Of a stretch of DNA of 64,000 bases, positions 36,848 to 46,946 are shown one piece after another (position 1 is the first letter of the stretch; every line of letters begins with the position of its first letter). This DNA is from Lachnospiraceae bacterium. Lineage in GTDB: Bacteria; Bacillota; Clostridia; Lachnospirales; Lachnospiraceae. The notes beneath the pieces are model-generated. The model saw nothing but the letters and a program-made list of their open reading frames with translations. It was not told where the DNA came from and searched no databases. The stretch lies in NCBI GenBank assembly GCA_030523275.1, contig JAUNIX010000002.1:62001-126000 (forward strand), written 5' to 3'. A program made the translations under genes and the position numbers.

Positions 36848-38710
36848 TTAATTTGTTTCTTTTTCTTTGTCTTCACTATTTTGTTCTACATTTAAATGCT
36901 TTAAAGACTTCTGTAAAATATCGCGTGCCATTTGCACTGCCAAGCTTGTATTCGACTGACTGCCTTTTTGGATTTCATCAATGGTAACATAAACCATAAG
37001 TTGCGGATTATCATATGGTGCAAAACCAATAAATGAAACCAAACGTTTATTGGTACCACGAGGATATTTCTCGGCAGTTCCAGTCTTACCTGCAAGGTCA
37101 TATTCTTTAATCTGTGCAATTCTAGCAGTACCAGATTCAACCGTTTCTCGCATATAAGAACGCATTTTTTCGCTTGTCTCTTCACTGATATTTTTCTTCA
37201 CAAGCGTTTTTGTAATGTTCTTTTCTACATCTCCATTGCTATCTAAAACCTGCTTTACAATATGAGGCTGATAATAATTTCCGCCGTTGATCAGTGAACA
37301 AAATGCAGAGCCCAACTGTATCATCGTACACTGAAAACTTTGCCCAAAAGAACTAGTGGCCAAATCAACATCTGCCATTTTGGCATCATGAAGAACATCT
37401 GCTGCACCGGCTTCACCAGGAAGATCAATTCCTGTTTTAGAACCAAAGCCAAATGCCCGTTGATAATTTGCAAATCGCTCGCTGCCAACTTTTGCAGCAA
37501 TCTGCATCATGGACACATTACAGGATTTTGCAATGGTTGTTGATAACGGAATTGTGCCATGTGTATGCGAACAACCAATACTCGTTCCATTCACTTTTAG
37601 AGAACCTCCACAGGTAAAAAATTCGTCCCCGGTCAATACTCCACTTTCTAATCCCATAGAAACGGTAAATGGTTTAAAGGTAGACCCTGGTTCATAAGTA
37701 TTACTAACAATATAATTACTCCAAATGGAACTATAAGCATCTGATTTTTCCTGTGATGTCATTTTTTCAATCTTAGATGCCGAAAAATATTTTTTCAGGT
37801 TCTCTTCATTCATTGGATCATTTAAATTATATGTCTTAGAATTCGCCATTGCCAATACTTCGCCATTATTCGGATTCATGACAAGAATAGAGGTATTCAA
37901 ACTTCCATAGTCTTTCATAAATTTATTCAATCTTTTTTCTGCAATCTGTTGAATATTCATATCCAAAGTGGAAACCAGACTTTTTCCATTCACTGCTTCA
38001 TCAATCGATGTATCATATTCTAATTCTTCATTTAAATATGTATATCTACGGCCATTTGTACCTTTTAAAAGATTATTGTAGTACTGTTCCATACCGCCAA
38101 CACCGATATCGCCATCGCTGACAAATCCAATCGCATGGCAGGCAGATGTAGCCTTTGGATAGATTCGCTGGTAAGATTCGTCCAACCAGATTCCTACAAG
38201 AGAAGAACCTTCCTCCGTCTTAAGATATTTTTTAAACTCACTAATTTCACTCTCCGTCTTACTATCACAAAGACTATCATAATAGTAAGATTCTTTGTTA
38301 CTTAAAGCCCTATTGATTTCTTCATCCGTCGCATGTAAATATTTTTTTAGAGCTGCCGTAACCAACTTTTGATTTTCTGTTATGACTTCTTTTCCATCTT
38401 TTTTCTGACGGATACCAATAATATTTTTAGGCTCTAAAATTACTTTATATAATTTTCTCGAAGTTGCAAGTACATTCCCATTCGCATCTAAAATGTCACC
38501 ACGCTTATAATTAATTTCTTTGTTCATATATTGCTGTTGGGCTAAAATCTGTTTTTTGTAACTACTTTCTTTAAATATGGTAAGATAAATAAGCTTTCCC
38601 ATAATAATCAGCAATAGAACAAGTAATAAGGCAGCAACAAAGAAAAAACGGGCAGCCATCGTCTTTGTCAATTTACGATAAGGCTTTACTCTGACTTTTC
38701 TTTTTTTCAC
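36848..38710 (-). CDS. Class B penicillin-binding protein (FtsI/SpoVD-like)
   Basis: About 620 residues with an N-terminal membrane anchor (about 20-46) and a dimerisation domain with YKRGDILDANGNVLA. The transpeptidase has EPGSTFKPF (Ser about 343), SCN in AKSCNVSMM and the usual KTG in AGKTGTAEKYPRGT. No PASTA domains. The likely start is GTG at 38710, 6 bases after AGGTG. It lies after ftsL, the normal place of the septal PBP. Confidence 0.9.
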   Translation of the reverse strand: MKKRKVRVKPYRKLTKTMAARFFFVAALLLVLLLIIMGKLIYLTIFKESSYKKQILAQQQYMNKEINYKRGDILDANGNVLATSRKLYKVILEPKNIIGIRQKKDGKEVITENQKLVTAALKKYLHATDEEINRALSNKESYYYDSLCDSKTESEISEFKKYLKTEEGSSLVGIWLDESYQRIYPKATSACHAIGFVSDGDIGVGGMEQYYNNLLKGTNGRRYTYLNEELEYDTSIDEAVNGKSLVSTLDMNIQQIAEKRLNKFMKDYGSLNTSILVMNPNNGEVLAMANSKTYNLNDPMNEENLKKYFSASKIEKMTSQEKSDAYSSIWSNYIVSNTYEPGSTFKPFTVSMGLESGVLTGDEFFTCGGSLKVNGTSIGCSHTHGTIPLSTTIAKSCNVSMMQIAAKVGSERFANYQRAFGFGSKTGIDLPGEAGAADVLHDAKMADVDLATSSFGQSFQCTMIQLGSAFCSLINGGNYYQPHIVKQVLDSNGDVEKNITKTLVKKNISEETSEKMRSYMRETVESGTARIAQIKEYDLAGKTGTAEKYPRGTNKRLVSFIGFAPYDNPQLMVYVTIDEIQKGSQSNTSLAVQMARDILQKSLKHLNVEQNSEDKEKETN

Positions 38711-38725
38711 AATTATCACCTGTTA

Positions 38726-39178
38726 TTAATCTGGAATCGTGCCATACTGTCTGACATAATCTTTATTTCCGCTGCCGTACTTAATAATATGATCTGCTTT
38801 TGGCTTTGCCATTCCTAATTTTTGCGTTGCAGTTTGTTTGATCACGTCATAATTTGTTTGAGAATAAATGGATGCTTCCAAATCATCATTTTCAATTTTT
38901 GAAGTATTTAATTCTGTCTTCAATACGGCAATCTCTTTACGCAATTGAGTTGTCGATGCATTCAGATTTACATATGAAATAGATAAAAATACAATTAAAA
39001 CTACAGCAGCATATAAACGTTTATTCTTCCATTCAATATCAAATAGTTGTTCTTGTTTCGTCTGTGGCGTTTTCTTTCTCTGCCTCTTTGGTCGCTCCGG
39101 CTTTTTAGGATCCTGAGCTGGTTCTGCCACTCTTGCAGTATTTCCATAAATTAATTGATATCTTTCTTCCGTTGTCAT
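38726..39178 (-). CDS. ftsL: FtsL-like cell division protein
   Basis: 150 residues: a long basic, proline-rich cytoplasmic part, one membrane segment (about 54-72: RLYAAVVLIVFLSISYVNL), and a coiled-coil region (TTQLRKEIAVLKTELNTSKIENDDLEA). FtsL sequences diverge strongly, so the call rests on topology and place between rsmH and the PBP. It scaffolds the FtsQ-FtsB-PBP complex. Confidence 0.82.
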   Translation of the reverse strand: MTTEERYQLIYGNTARVAEPAQDPKKPERPKRQRKKTPQTKQEQLFDIEWKNKRLYAAVVLIVFLSISYVNLNASTTQLRKEIAVLKTELNTSKIENDDLEASIYSQTNYDVIKQTATQKLGMAKPKADHIIKYGSGNKDYVRQYGTIPD

Positions 39179-39190
39179 ACTTTGTACCCC

Positions 39191-40129
39191 TTACATATAT
39201 TTTTCAAAAACGCGCAATTTTGCACTTTTTGCTCTTTTATTTTCTATCACTTCAGTTTCTGTAGGAATAATCGGTTTCCTCGTCACCATCTTACCCTTTG
39301 GTTTCTTTCCACAAGTACATACCGGAAACGACGGCGGGCAAATACATGGATTTTCATTTCTTTTGTATATCGACTTTACAATTCGATCTTCGAGAGAATG
39401 AAATGTAATAATACAAATTCGTCCTCCATCATTTAAAAGATCAATCATGGTATCCAAACTATCATTCAATACTTCCAATTCTCGGTTTAATTCAATCCGA
39501 ATCGCTTGAAACGTCTTCTTAGCAGGATGTCCACCTTTCGCACGAACTTTTGCCGGTATAGCATGATCAATAATCTCGATCAATTGTCCGGTCGTCTCAA
39601 TTGTCCGGTCTTTTCTCTCAGCTACAATATGCTTCGCAATATTTTTGGCAAATTTATCTTCACCATAATCACGAATCATATGGAACAATTCCATCTCCGA
39701 ATAATCATTTACGATATCTCTGGCTGTTTTACTCTGTCTTTGATCCATACGCATATCTAATGGTACATCCTCTCGATACGTAAATCCACGCTCAGCATTA
39801 TCTAATTGATAGGAAGAGACACCTAAATCAAGGACAATACCATCCACCCTATCAATTCCTAAATCTTCTAAGACATATTTCATGTTTACATAATTGCTTC
39901 TGACAATATCCACTTTATCCTTATAAGGTTCCAATCTCTTAGTCGCAGCTGCTATCGCAGCTTCGTCCTGATCAATACCTACAAATCTTCCATTCGCACC
40001 AAGTCGTTTACAGACCTCATAGGCATGTCCGGCTCCCCCAAGCGTCCCATCCACATAAATGCCATCCGGCTTAATATTCAAATATTCAATTGTTTCATCT
40101 AATAATACCGATTTATGTTTAAATTCCAT
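39191..40129 (-). CDS. rsmH: 16S rRNA m4C1402 methyltransferase
   Basis: A 312-residue SAM-dependent enzyme (MraW) that methylates C1402 of 16S rRNA. Motifs: [46 protein letters not shown] and [17 protein letters not shown]. Length is normal. It starts one base past the mraZ stop, suggesting coupled translation. Confidence 0.97.
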   Translation of the reverse strand: MEFKHKSVLLDETIEYLNIKPDGIYVDGTLGGAGHAYEVCKRLGANGRFVGIDQDEAAIAAATKRLEPYKDKVDIVRSNYVNMKYVLEDLGIDRVDGIVLDLGVSSYQLDNAERGFTYREDVPLDMRMDQRQSKTARDIVNDYSEMELFHMIRDYGEDKFAKNIAKHIVAERKDRTIETTGQLIEIIDHAIPAKVRAKGGHPAKKTFQAIRIELNRELEVLNDSLDTMIDLLNDGGRICIITFHSLEDRIVKSIYKRNENPCICPPSFPVCTCGKKPKGKMVTRKPIIPTETEVIENKRAKSAKLRVFEKYM

Positions 40130-40130
40130 C

Positions 40131-40565
40131 TTAAAAATTAAATCCTAATGCCTGTAAATTTCCTGCAATCTCGTCCATATTATCAAAGGAGTTCGTTTCA
40201 TCCCAACGTTCTTTACTCCAGATTTCCAATTTATTTAAGCTTCCTGCAATAACCGCTTCTTTTTTTAAATCTGCAAACTCTTTTAAAGTCTGTGGAATTA
40301 AAACGCGCCCCTGCTTGTCCAACTGGCTTACGGTCGCTCCCGTTGTAAAAAAGCGGACGTACTGTCTGGCTTCTTTGTTAAATGTAACTGGTAGCTGCCG
40401 TAATTTCATCTCAAAGGCTTCCCATTCTTTTTGTGGAAATACAAACAGGCAACCATCTAATCCCCTTGTTAAAACAAAATTTTCTCCAAGTTCTTCTCGA
40501 AATTTTGCTGGAATTATAAGCCTGCCTTTTGCATCTACGGTATGTTTATATTCACTCATAAACAT
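40131..40565 (-). CDS. mraZ: Transcriptional regulator MraZ
   Basis: 144 residues with two AbrB-like domains: [19 protein letters not shown] and [18 protein letters not shown]. MraZ forms a ring and binds repeats in its own promoter to repress the dcw operon. The ATG at 40565 follows AGGTGATGTT. It is the first gene of the cluster; GTGG repeats lie just downstream of the promoter. Confidence 0.96.
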   Translation of the reverse strand: MFMSEYKHTVDAKGRLIIPAKFREELGENFVLTRGLDGCLFVFPQKEWEAFEMKLRQLPVTFNKEARQYVRFFTTGATVSQLDKQGRVLIPQTLKEFADLKKEAVIAGSLNKLEIWSKERWDETNSFDNMDEIAGNLQALGFNF

Positions 40566-40604
40566 AACATCACCTGCTTTTGGGGAATAGTTATTTATAA
40601 TCCC

Positions 40605-40682
40605 CCACTATTATGTAACGGTCTACCACTTTCCTCCACCAAGTTACTACTTCATTGTAATAGATATATTTATAAAATTCAA
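40605..40682 (-). promoter_or_regulatory. mraZ promoter with MraZ-box-like repeats
   Basis: TTGAAT (40682-40677) and TACAAT (40659-40654) with a 17-base spacer. After the start point come GTGG tetramers at 40639-40636, 40629-40626 and 40608-40605, the first pair spaced 10 bases. MraZ is known to bind short GTGG-containing repeats at one-turn spacing, so autorepression is likely. Confidence 0.6.
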
Positions 40683-40705
40683 GAGAAAACTTATGCATAA
40701 ATAAA

Positions 40706-40732
40706 AAAGAATCCCGCATTGCGAGATTCTTT
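40706..40732 (-). terminator. Terminator after lgt
   Basis: Stem AAAGAATCTCGCA / TGCGGGATTCTTT with one wobble pair, followed on the minus strand by a T-run, 6 bases past the stop. Confidence 0.85.
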
Positions 40733-40737
40733 GCATT

Positions 40738-41601
40738 TTATTTTTTTTTCTTTTTATAAAGGAACATTAAAACCCCTATTATGACAAGAATCGACGCCAA
40801 AAGTTGAGACACTCGAATTCCCGTCCCCAAAATATAAAGAGAATCTGTCCGTAATCCTTCTATCAAAAAACGTCCGATTCCATATCCGATAAAATATATT
40901 GCCATCATTTGTCCATCCCATTTTTTACGTTTCCGAAACCATAATAGAAAGAAAAGAACTCCTAAGTTCCACAAACTCTCATATAAAAAGGTTGGATGCA
41001 CCTGAATATAAGTCTGCGTCCCCACTTTTATCAAGTGATCTAATACACCGGTACTTGCAAGATCAGAAATCCTGTCTCCAGAGAAAAATGATAACGGTAT
41101 TTGCATCGCCAAGGGTCCATCTGTAAAACCTCCGAATGCCTCTCGATTAAAAAAATTCCCCCAACGCCCAAGGATCTGCCCGATCAAAAGACCCATCACT
41201 GCGGTATCTGCCATCAAAAGCGGAGATTGTTTTCTAATCTTACAAAAAATCAACAACGTCAAAATCCCCGCAAGCACACCTCCATAAATAGCAAGTCCTC
41301 CATTTCGAATCATAAAAATTTCATTCAAATGTTCTTTATAATAATCCCATGAAAAAATAACATAATATGCTCTTGCACCTACTATCGCGGGTATCACTGC
41401 TGATAATAAAAAATCAAGATAAATTTCCGGATCTTGCCCGGTTCGCTCTGCCTCTCTTTGAGCAATTAGTAACCCTGCTAAAAATCCAAATGCAATAATA
41501 ATACCGTAAAACTTAATCTCAAATCCTAAAATTGTAATTCCTGTTCCCAGATGATTGAATACCAAGTGTAAATATGGAAACCGAATATCCATCCCGTCCA
41601 T
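40738..41601 (-). CDS. lgt: Prolipoprotein diacylglyceryl transferase
   Basis: A 287-residue membrane enzyme with about seven segments. The Lgt signature GLLIGQILGRWGNFFNREAFGG is present, with a C-terminal GYGIGRFLIEGLRTDSLY. It attaches diacylglycerol to the lipobox cysteine of lipoproteins such as the solute-binding protein at 26120-26959. The ATG follows AAAGGGG. Single gene, divergent from ychF. Confidence 0.96.
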   Translation of the reverse strand: MDGMDIRFPYLHLVFNHLGTGITILGFEIKFYGIIIAFGFLAGLLIAQREAERTGQDPEIYLDFLLSAVIPAIVGARAYYVIFSWDYYKEHLNEIFMIRNGGLAIYGGVLAGILTLLIFCKIRKQSPLLMADTAVMGLLIGQILGRWGNFFNREAFGGFTDGPLAMQIPLSFFSGDRISDLASTGVLDHLIKVGTQTYIQVHPTFLYESLWNLGVLFFLLWFRKRKKWDGQMMAIYFIGYGIGRFLIEGLRTDSLYILGTGIRVSQLLASILVIIGVLMFLYKKKKK

Positions 41602-41683
41602 TTCATATCCCCTTTCACATAGCCGTTTTCCAACATTATAAACGACCGCTTATTTAGTAACATTGTATCGGCTCTGTTTCTAC

Positions 41684-41713
41684 TTGTCAATTCTCATAGG
41701 GGTGTGATAAAAT
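41684..41713 (+). promoter_or_regulatory. Promoter of ychF
   Basis: TTGTCA (41684-41689) and TAAAAT (41708-41713) with an 18-base spacer. It leaves a leader of about 90 bases in which I see no clear structure. Confidence 0.5.
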
Positions 41714-41810
41714 TAGAAATAGTATGGTTATATGCCATTCTTTGTCAAAAAAAGAAATGTGTAACTGTTCAAAGCAGTGAAAAAATAGTAATCATAGAAG
41801 GAGTGTTACC

Positions 41811-42908
41811 ATGAAATTAGGAATTGTAGGTTTACCAAACGTTGGTAAAAGTACATTATTTAACTCATTGACAAAAGCAGGTGCAGAATCTGCCAACTAT
41901 CCATTTTGTACGATTGATCCCAACGTCGGTATTGTATCGGTACCAGATGAGCGACTGAATAAATTAGATGAAATGTATCATTCAAAAAAAGTGGTTCCAG
42001 CAGTTATTGAATTTGTTGATATTGCCGGACTTGTAAAAGGTGCATCCAAAGGCGAAGGATTGGGAAACCAGTTTTTATCCAACATTCGCGAGGTAGATGC
42101 GATTGTTCATGTTGTCCGTTGTTTTGAAAACAGTAATATCGTTCACGTAGATGGCTCTGTCAATCCACTTCGTGATATTGAAACCATCAATTTTGAATTG
42201 ATTTTCTCTGATATCGAATTATTAGACAGACGAATTGCTAAATCTAGTCGTGGTGCTAAAAATGATAAGGCACTTGCCCAAGAAGTTGCATTTTTACAAA
42301 AAGTCAAAGAACATCTTGAAGACGGCAAACTGGCAAAAACTTTCGAAGTAGAAGATGAAGATTTACAGGAAATTCTTGATTCCTGCAATCTGTTGACTAC
42401 AAAACCAGTAATTTTTGCTGCCAATGTAGATGAGGACAACCTAGAGGACGATGGTGCCTCCAATCCATTTGTCGATGAAGTGCGTGAATACGCCAAAGAG
42501 ATGGATGCAGAAGTTTTTGTTGTCTGTGCACAGATTGAACAGGAAATTGCTGAATTAGATGATGATGAAAAGAAAGAATTTTTAGATGACTTAGGATTAA
42601 AAGAATCAGGTCTCGAAAAATTAATCCGTGCAAGCTATTCTCTCCTTGGATTAATCAGTTATCTGACCGCCGGTGAACCAGAGGTACGTGCGTGGACAAT
42701 CAAAAAAGGAACAAAAGCTCCTCAGGCTGCCGGAAAAATCCACAGTGATTTTGAACGAGGCTTTATCAAAGCTGAAGTTGTCGCCTATGATGATTTGATG
42801 GCATGTGGAAGTATGGTTGCTGCCAAGGAAAAAGGATTGGTAAGACAAGAAGGTAAAGACTATGTCATGCAAGATGGAGATGTAACTTTATTTAAGTTTA
42901 ATGTGTAA
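41811..42908 (+). CDS. ychF: Obg-family P-loop NTPase YchF
   Basis: A 365-residue protein: P-loop [19 protein letters not shown]3 region [20 protein letters not shown], central coiled-coil, and a C-terminal TGS domain ([30 protein letters not shown]). YchF prefers ATP and binds ribosomes; it has been linked to stress responses. The start follows GAAGGAG. A family B repeat begins at its stop codon. Confidence 0.97.
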   Translation: MKLGIVGLPNVGKSTLFNSLTKAGAESANYPFCTIDPNVGIVSVPDERLNKLDEMYHSKKVVPAVIEFVDIAGLVKGASKGEGLGNQFLSNIREVDAIVHVVRCFENSNIVHVDGSVNPLRDIETINFELIFSDIELLDRRIAKSSRGAKNDKALAQEVAFLQKVKEHLEDGKLAKTFEVEDEDLQEILDSCNLLTTKPVIFAANVDEDNLEDDGASNPFVDEVREYAKEMDAEVFVVCAQIEQEIAELDDDEKKEFLDDLGLKESGLEKLIRASYSLLGLISYLTAGEPEVRAWTIKKGTKAPQAAGKIHSDFERGFIKAEVVAYDDLMACGSMVAAKEKGLVRQEGKDYVMQDGDVTLFKFNV

Positions 42909-43053
42909 AAATCCGAATGAAACACGCAGATCGTGTTTCATCTCATAACGTGCGGGGCAAAATCAAAACCACCAAGCACCCCCAAAATCACCGGTTGCGG
43001 TAAGAGAGGGCGACCTGGGTCGTTTCCGCTTGCCTTGTGCCTTCGTGTAAATA
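42907..43053 (-). repeat. Intergenic repeat family B, copy 2
   Basis: The minus strand shares CGAAGGCACAAG, CAAGCGGAAACGACCCAGGTCG, CCGCACG and GTTTCATTCGG with 24098-24205, but has about 40 extra bases in the middle. The hairpin ATGAAACACG-ATCTG-CGTGTTTCAT (42940-42916) has a perfect 10-bp stem and is followed by TCGGATTTTT. It fills the gap between the convergent ychF and ROK kinase genes. Confidence 0.75.
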
Positions 43054-43078
43054 AAAATACTATATGTTTTTTATGGAT

Positions 43079-43987
43079 TTATTGTGTCTTCATGGAGTAC
43101 TTGTTTTGAAATACAAGACATGCGGCACCGATCAAACCACTGTCTTCCCCTAAAACAGCCGACACTACATGAACATTATCCTTTAGTGCAGTATAAACTT
43201 TTGTTTTAACCCTTTGTTCTACCTCTTCTATAAACCCAGGTATTTTTAATGCCACACTTCCGCCGAGTACAAAAATATCCGGATCAAGAACTCCATATAA
43301 AATTCCAAGAAAACTAGAAAGATATTCATACGCATCTTCCATAATTTCTGCTGCACTCGAATTTCCATCCTGTGCCATCTGCCAGACTTCTCCGGCATGG
43401 ATAACCGACAGTCCTGCTTCTTTCGCTCTCTTAGTAATCGCAGTCCCACTAGAAATTGATTCAATCGAACCTTTCTTTAAATCTCCTTGCGATGGACCAT
43501 CTTTCCACAATATAGCATTAGCCACTTCCTGCGCAAAGCCTTTGGCCCCACGGTATATCATTTGATTGACACAAAAACCAGCCCCAACTCCTGTTGAAAT
43601 CGTCAGAAATTGTACATAATCTTTCCCTTTTCCAGCTCCAATGACAGCTTCTGCCAGACATGCCAGATTGGCATCATTTTCTAAAAATACCGCAATGCCT
43701 GTTTTTTCTGCCAGACATTTTGTCAATTCAAAATAATGCCATCCCGGAAGATTCGGTGGTGTAAGAACCACTCCCTGAATCAGATCCAGCGGTCCAGGAC
43801 AGGAAATCCCAATTCCCTCTACCTGATAACCAAAAGAATCTATAACTGCCTTTATCTCGTCTAACGTTTTTTCCGGGTCTTCTGCATTTGTAGAAAACTG
43901 TTTTTGTTCTATCACTTCATAATTTTCATCGATTAAAGCAACTCTAGTATTGGTTCCTCCGACATCAATTCCCACTGCATATTTCAT
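43079..43987 (-). CDS. ROK-family sugar kinase without the zinc motif
   Basis: About 302 residues. ATP-site motif IDVGGTNTR (7-15), catalytic Asp105 in FLENDANLA, and STGVGAGFCVN are present. The ROK zinc site is missing: the usual GH and CxCGxxGCxE are replaced by EVAN (153-156) and SQGDLKKGSIES. It phosphorylates a sugar, possibly glucose, from ATP. It is last in the PTS-aldolase operon, after an internal terminator. The start follows AGGAGG. Confidence 0.87.
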   Translation of the reverse strand: MKYAVGIDVGGTNTRVALIDENYEVIEQKQFSTNAEDPEKTLDEIKAVIDSFGYQVEGIGISCPGPLDLIQGVVLTPPNLPGWHYFELTKCLAEKTGIAVFLENDANLACLAEAVIGAGKGKDYVQFLTISTGVGAGFCVNQMIYRGAKGFAQEVANAILWKDGPSQGDLKKGSIESISSGTAITKRAKEAGLSVIHAGEVWQMAQDGNSSAAEIMEDAYEYLSSFLGILYGVLDPDIFVLGGSVALKIPGFIEEVEQRVKTKVYTALKDNVHVVSAVLGEDSGLIGAACLVFQNKYSMKTQ

Positions 43988-44028
43988 ATGTTTTCCTCCT
44001 AATCTACGAAGATCCCATGCTTCTATAA

Positions 44029-44060
44029 CAAAACAGGGCAACCAAAGCTGCCCCGTTTTT
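44029..44060 (-). terminator. Internal terminator between the aldolase and ROK kinase genes
   Basis: AAAACGGGGCA pairs with TGCCCTGTTTT (one wobble pair). The minus-strand T-run is short, so partial read-through is likely. Confidence 0.6.
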
Positions 44061-44068
44061 GTCATAGA

Positions 44069-44938
44069 TTATTCATAGTAATATTTAACTTTATCTGCTG
44101 AATCAAATAAATTAATTTTATCACCGATCACTGCTTTGCATGCTTCGATTGGTTCTGGATAAATTTCTAATGGTTCTCTATATTCTGGGTGCGCATTTAA
44201 TACTTCTCGACATTTTTCATAAAATGCAACTTTAATATCACTGGAAATATTAATTTTAGAAATTCCAATTTTTACTGCTTTTGCAATTTCTTCATCTTTA
44301 TTACTAGAACCACCATGTAATACCAATGGAATATCCAAAGCATCTTTTAAGATTTGAAGAATATCCAAACGCAATTCTGGTTTCATATCACTTGGATAAA
44401 TACCATGCGCCGTACCGATTGCAACCGCTAACGTATCAATGCCTGTTTTTTCTACGAAATCTTTTGCTTGATCTGGATCTGTATAAATGATTCCGGTTGT
44501 TCCACCCTCAATGGAGTTTCCAGTTGTTCCAATCGTTCCCAATTCACTTTCTACCGATACATTTGCCAAATGAGCGACTTCACAGACTTTCTGTGTAATT
44601 GCAACGTTTTCTTCATATGGAAGTTTGGAAGCATCGATCATAACGGAAGTAAATCCTGCCTGAATGGCTCTGACAACTGTTTCATATTTATCTCCGTGAT
44701 CTAAATGAATTACTACTGGGACATCCGTTTTTGATGCTTCATAGATCATAGCCTGAACTAAACTATTTTCCACGAAATTAAATTCGTCTGGTGACATTTC
44801 AAGAATAACCGGACTCTTCATTTCCTTAACTTTTTGCATAACTGCTTTTAATAACTGGTCACTTCCAATATTAAATGCAGGTACTGCAAATCCTTTTTCA
44901 TCTGCTACTTTTAACAGTTCTTTCATGTTCATTAACAT
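44069..44938 (-). CDS. Class II fructose/tagatose-bisphosphate aldolase family protein (second copy)
   Basis: About 289 residues, zinc-dependent GatY/KbaY type. Catalytic Asp and zinc His lie in VIHLDHGD; the other zinc ligands are the histidines of IGTAHGIYP and LVLHGGSSN. It splits a ketose phosphate to dihydroxyacetone phosphate and an aldehyde. The ATG at 44938 is 8 bases after AGGAG. It is 22 bases after a distinct aldolase of the same family; two different ones in one operon suggest an unusual substrate or two steps. Confidence 0.87.
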   Translation of the reverse strand: MLMNMKELLKVADEKGFAVPAFNIGSDQLLKAVMQKVKEMKSPVILEMSPDEFNFVENSLVQAMIYEASKTDVPVVIHLDHGDKYETVVRAIQAGFTSVMIDASKLPYEENVAITQKVCEVAHLANVSVESELGTIGTTGNSIEGGTTGIIYTDPDQAKDFVEKTGIDTLAVAIGTAHGIYPSDMKPELRLDILQILKDALDIPLVLHGGSSNKDEEIAKAVKIGISKINISSDIKVAFYEKCREVLNAHPEYREPLEIYPEPIEACKAVIGDKINLFDSADKVKYYYE

Positions 44939-44960
44939 TGCCAATCTCTCCTTTTATCTC

Positions 44961-45815
44961 TTATAATGATTTTCCTTCTGATTTAGATAGTTTTATGTAT
45001 TTCTTTACCAGTTCCTGACTTTCAAGTTCAACCTGGTGCATCATGACCCAATAATTAATATCCGGATCTTTTTCTAAATGCTTTTTGATACTTTCCACAT
45101 TGGCATTCATAAAATCGCATCCAACATTAATCTTATTAATACCATATTGTACGCATTTCTTGATATTGTCATCTCCTGACCCACTGCCTCCATGAAGCAC
45201 CAATGGCATCTTTGTCTTTTCTTTAATTTCTTTTAATCTCTCAAAATCAAATTCTGGTACATAACCTTCCGGATAATTACCATGAGAACTTCCAAAAGAA
45301 ATTGCTAATGCATCGACACCTGTTTGCTGCGCAAATCGCAATGCCTCATCTGGATTCGTCTTCATGTCATCATCTGTATAGTTTTCTCCCGCACTGGCAC
45401 CCATACATCCAATTTCGCCTTCTACACTGGCATCAAATTGTTCTGCAAATTCTACGATTTCCCTAGTCATTTTGATATTTCCCTCCAAGTCATATCTGGA
45501 AGCATCTACCATGACACTGGAATATCCATCAACAAGTGCCTTTTTTAGTAACCCAATTTCTTCTCCATGATCGAAGTTTAAGGCAACTTCTATACTAGCT
45601 CTTTGAGCAAGTTTTTTTACAACTGGTGCAATCAAATCGCTGTCGCAATGATTTACCATATGCTCCTGAACAATATTGACAATAATCGGTGCTCGCAATG
45701 ACTGTGCAGCCTCAATTACCGCTCTTGTTGTCTCAATATTAAAACAATTGATCGCCATGACTGCATAATTTCCTTCGTTTGCTCTTTTGAGCATCCCTTT
45801 CATTGATACATACAT
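44961..45815 (-). CDS. Class II aldolase family protein (first copy)
   Basis: A 284-residue zinc-dependent aldolase: NFDHGEE, EGEIGCMG, FGSSHGNYP and LVLHGGSGSG carry the catalytic Asp and metal histidines. It differs a lot from its neighbour, for example FGSSHG for IGTAHG, so the substrate is probably different. The start follows GAGGTAG. It lies 25 bases after the PTS IIC gene and should act on the imported phosphosugar. Confidence 0.85.
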   Translation of the reverse strand: MYVSMKGMLKRANEGNYAVMAINCFNIETTRAVIEAAQSLRAPIIVNIVQEHMVNHCDSDLIAPVVKKLAQRASIEVALNFDHGEEIGLLKKALVDGYSSVMVDASRYDLEGNIKMTREIVEFAEQFDASVEGEIGCMGASAGENYTDDDMKTNPDEALRFAQQTGVDALAISFGSSHGNYPEGYVPEFDFERLKEIKEKTKMPLVLHGGSGSGDDNIKKCVQYGINKINVGCDFMNANVESIKKHLEKDPDINYWVMMHQVELESQELVKKYIKLSKSEGKSL

Positions 45816-45840
45816 ATTGAATACTACCTCGATTCAGACA

Positions 45841-46935
45841 TTAAGAAATACTGATTCCTGATAAATCCATTTCTTCTTCTTTCTCTTCTGTAACAGGCTC
45901 ATCAATGTCTGTTTTTCTCTTCTTAATCAAAACTAACAGTACACCTGTTACAGCAGTTCCAACTAACAGTGCAATTAAAGCAGCAATTGGATTTGACATT
46001 GCAGGAATAACAAATACACCACCGGATGGTACTTTACTACCTACACCGAGTGTAAAACTAATTGCACCTGTGACACCACAACCTGTTGCCGTACAAATAC
46101 ATGTACGAATCAGGTCATTCATAGCAATCGGAATAACACCTTCTGAGATCATACATAATCCCATTGGGAATGCAACTTTGATATTTTCTACTTCCTGAGA
46201 AGAATAAATCGGTTTATTGATTAATTTTGATAAAACTAATGAGAATGTAATTCCTAAAGGAGGAACCATTGCTGCTAATACCTTAATTGCTTCTGGTTCT
46301 GTGATACCTTCCAAAAGTAAGCCATCACAAATTAAGTTTGGTACTTTACTAATTGGACCACCAAAGTCAATACATCCCAATGCACCGATAATAAATCCAT
46401 ACACACCCTTAGAAGACTGATCTAATCCTGTAATGAAGTTTGTCAATGCATTTGTTGCCAATACAATCGGACCTCCAACTACAAAGAACATAATCAAACC
46501 AGCAATAATTGCAGATAACGTAGGAATAATCATCATTGGCATCAATGCTTCCGCCCATTTTGGCACTTTCAAATTCTTTTTAATAAATAATGCAATATAA
46601 CCAACCAAATAACCGCCGACCATACCACCTAAGAATCCTGCACCTAAGAAGGATGCAATCTGTCCCATTAAGAAACCAGGTGCAATACCAGGACGATCTG
46701 CAATTGAATAAGAAATATATCCTGCGATGAAGGAAGGTAATAATCCCATTCCTAAGACACCAAGAGAAGTCAATGCATTTGGTATTGTCATTTGCGATAA
46801 TTCTGTTACATTTTCTCCACCCATTAAGTTACCAACTGCAATTAACAAACCTGATGCTACAACCAGTGGAAGCATATAAGAAATCGCAGTCAAGGCATGC
46901 TGTTTTAATTCTGCTACTATTTTTTTCATATCCAT
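45841..46935 (-). CDS. PTS IIC subunit, fructose family
   Basis: A 364-residue membrane permease with about nine or ten hydrophobic segments. Fru-family marks: MLPLVVASGLLIA, GFLGGMVGGYLVGYIALFIKK, GALGCIDFGGPISKVPN and MISEGVIPIAMND. It moves the sugar while IIB phosphorylates it. The start may be 46935 or 46929 (MKKIVAELKQ), the latter better spaced from AAAGGAG. The acidic tail ends DLSGISIS. No 1-phosphofructokinase gene is near. Confidence 0.9.
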   Translation of the reverse strand: MDMKKIVAELKQHALTAISYMLPLVVASGLLIAVGNLMGGENVTELSQMTIPNALTSLGVLGMGLLPSFIAGYISYSIADRPGIAPGFLMGQIASFLGAGFLGGMVGGYLVGYIALFIKKNLKVPKWAEALMPMMIIPTLSAIIAGLIMFFVVGGPIVLATNALTNFITGLDQSSKGVYGFIIGALGCIDFGGPISKVPNLICDGLLLEGITEPEAIKVLAAMVPPLGITFSLVLSKLINKPIYSSQEVENIKVAFPMGLCMISEGVIPIAMNDLIRTCICTATGCGVTGAISFTLGVGSKVPSGGVFVIPAMSNPIAALIALLVGTAVTGVLLVLIKKRKTDIDEPVTEEKEEEMDLSGISIS

Positions 46936-46946
46936 CTTCTCCTTTG

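Noticed and set aside
44069..45815. Recent duplication of one aldolase gene
   Set aside because: The two proteins are too different, including around the metal site.
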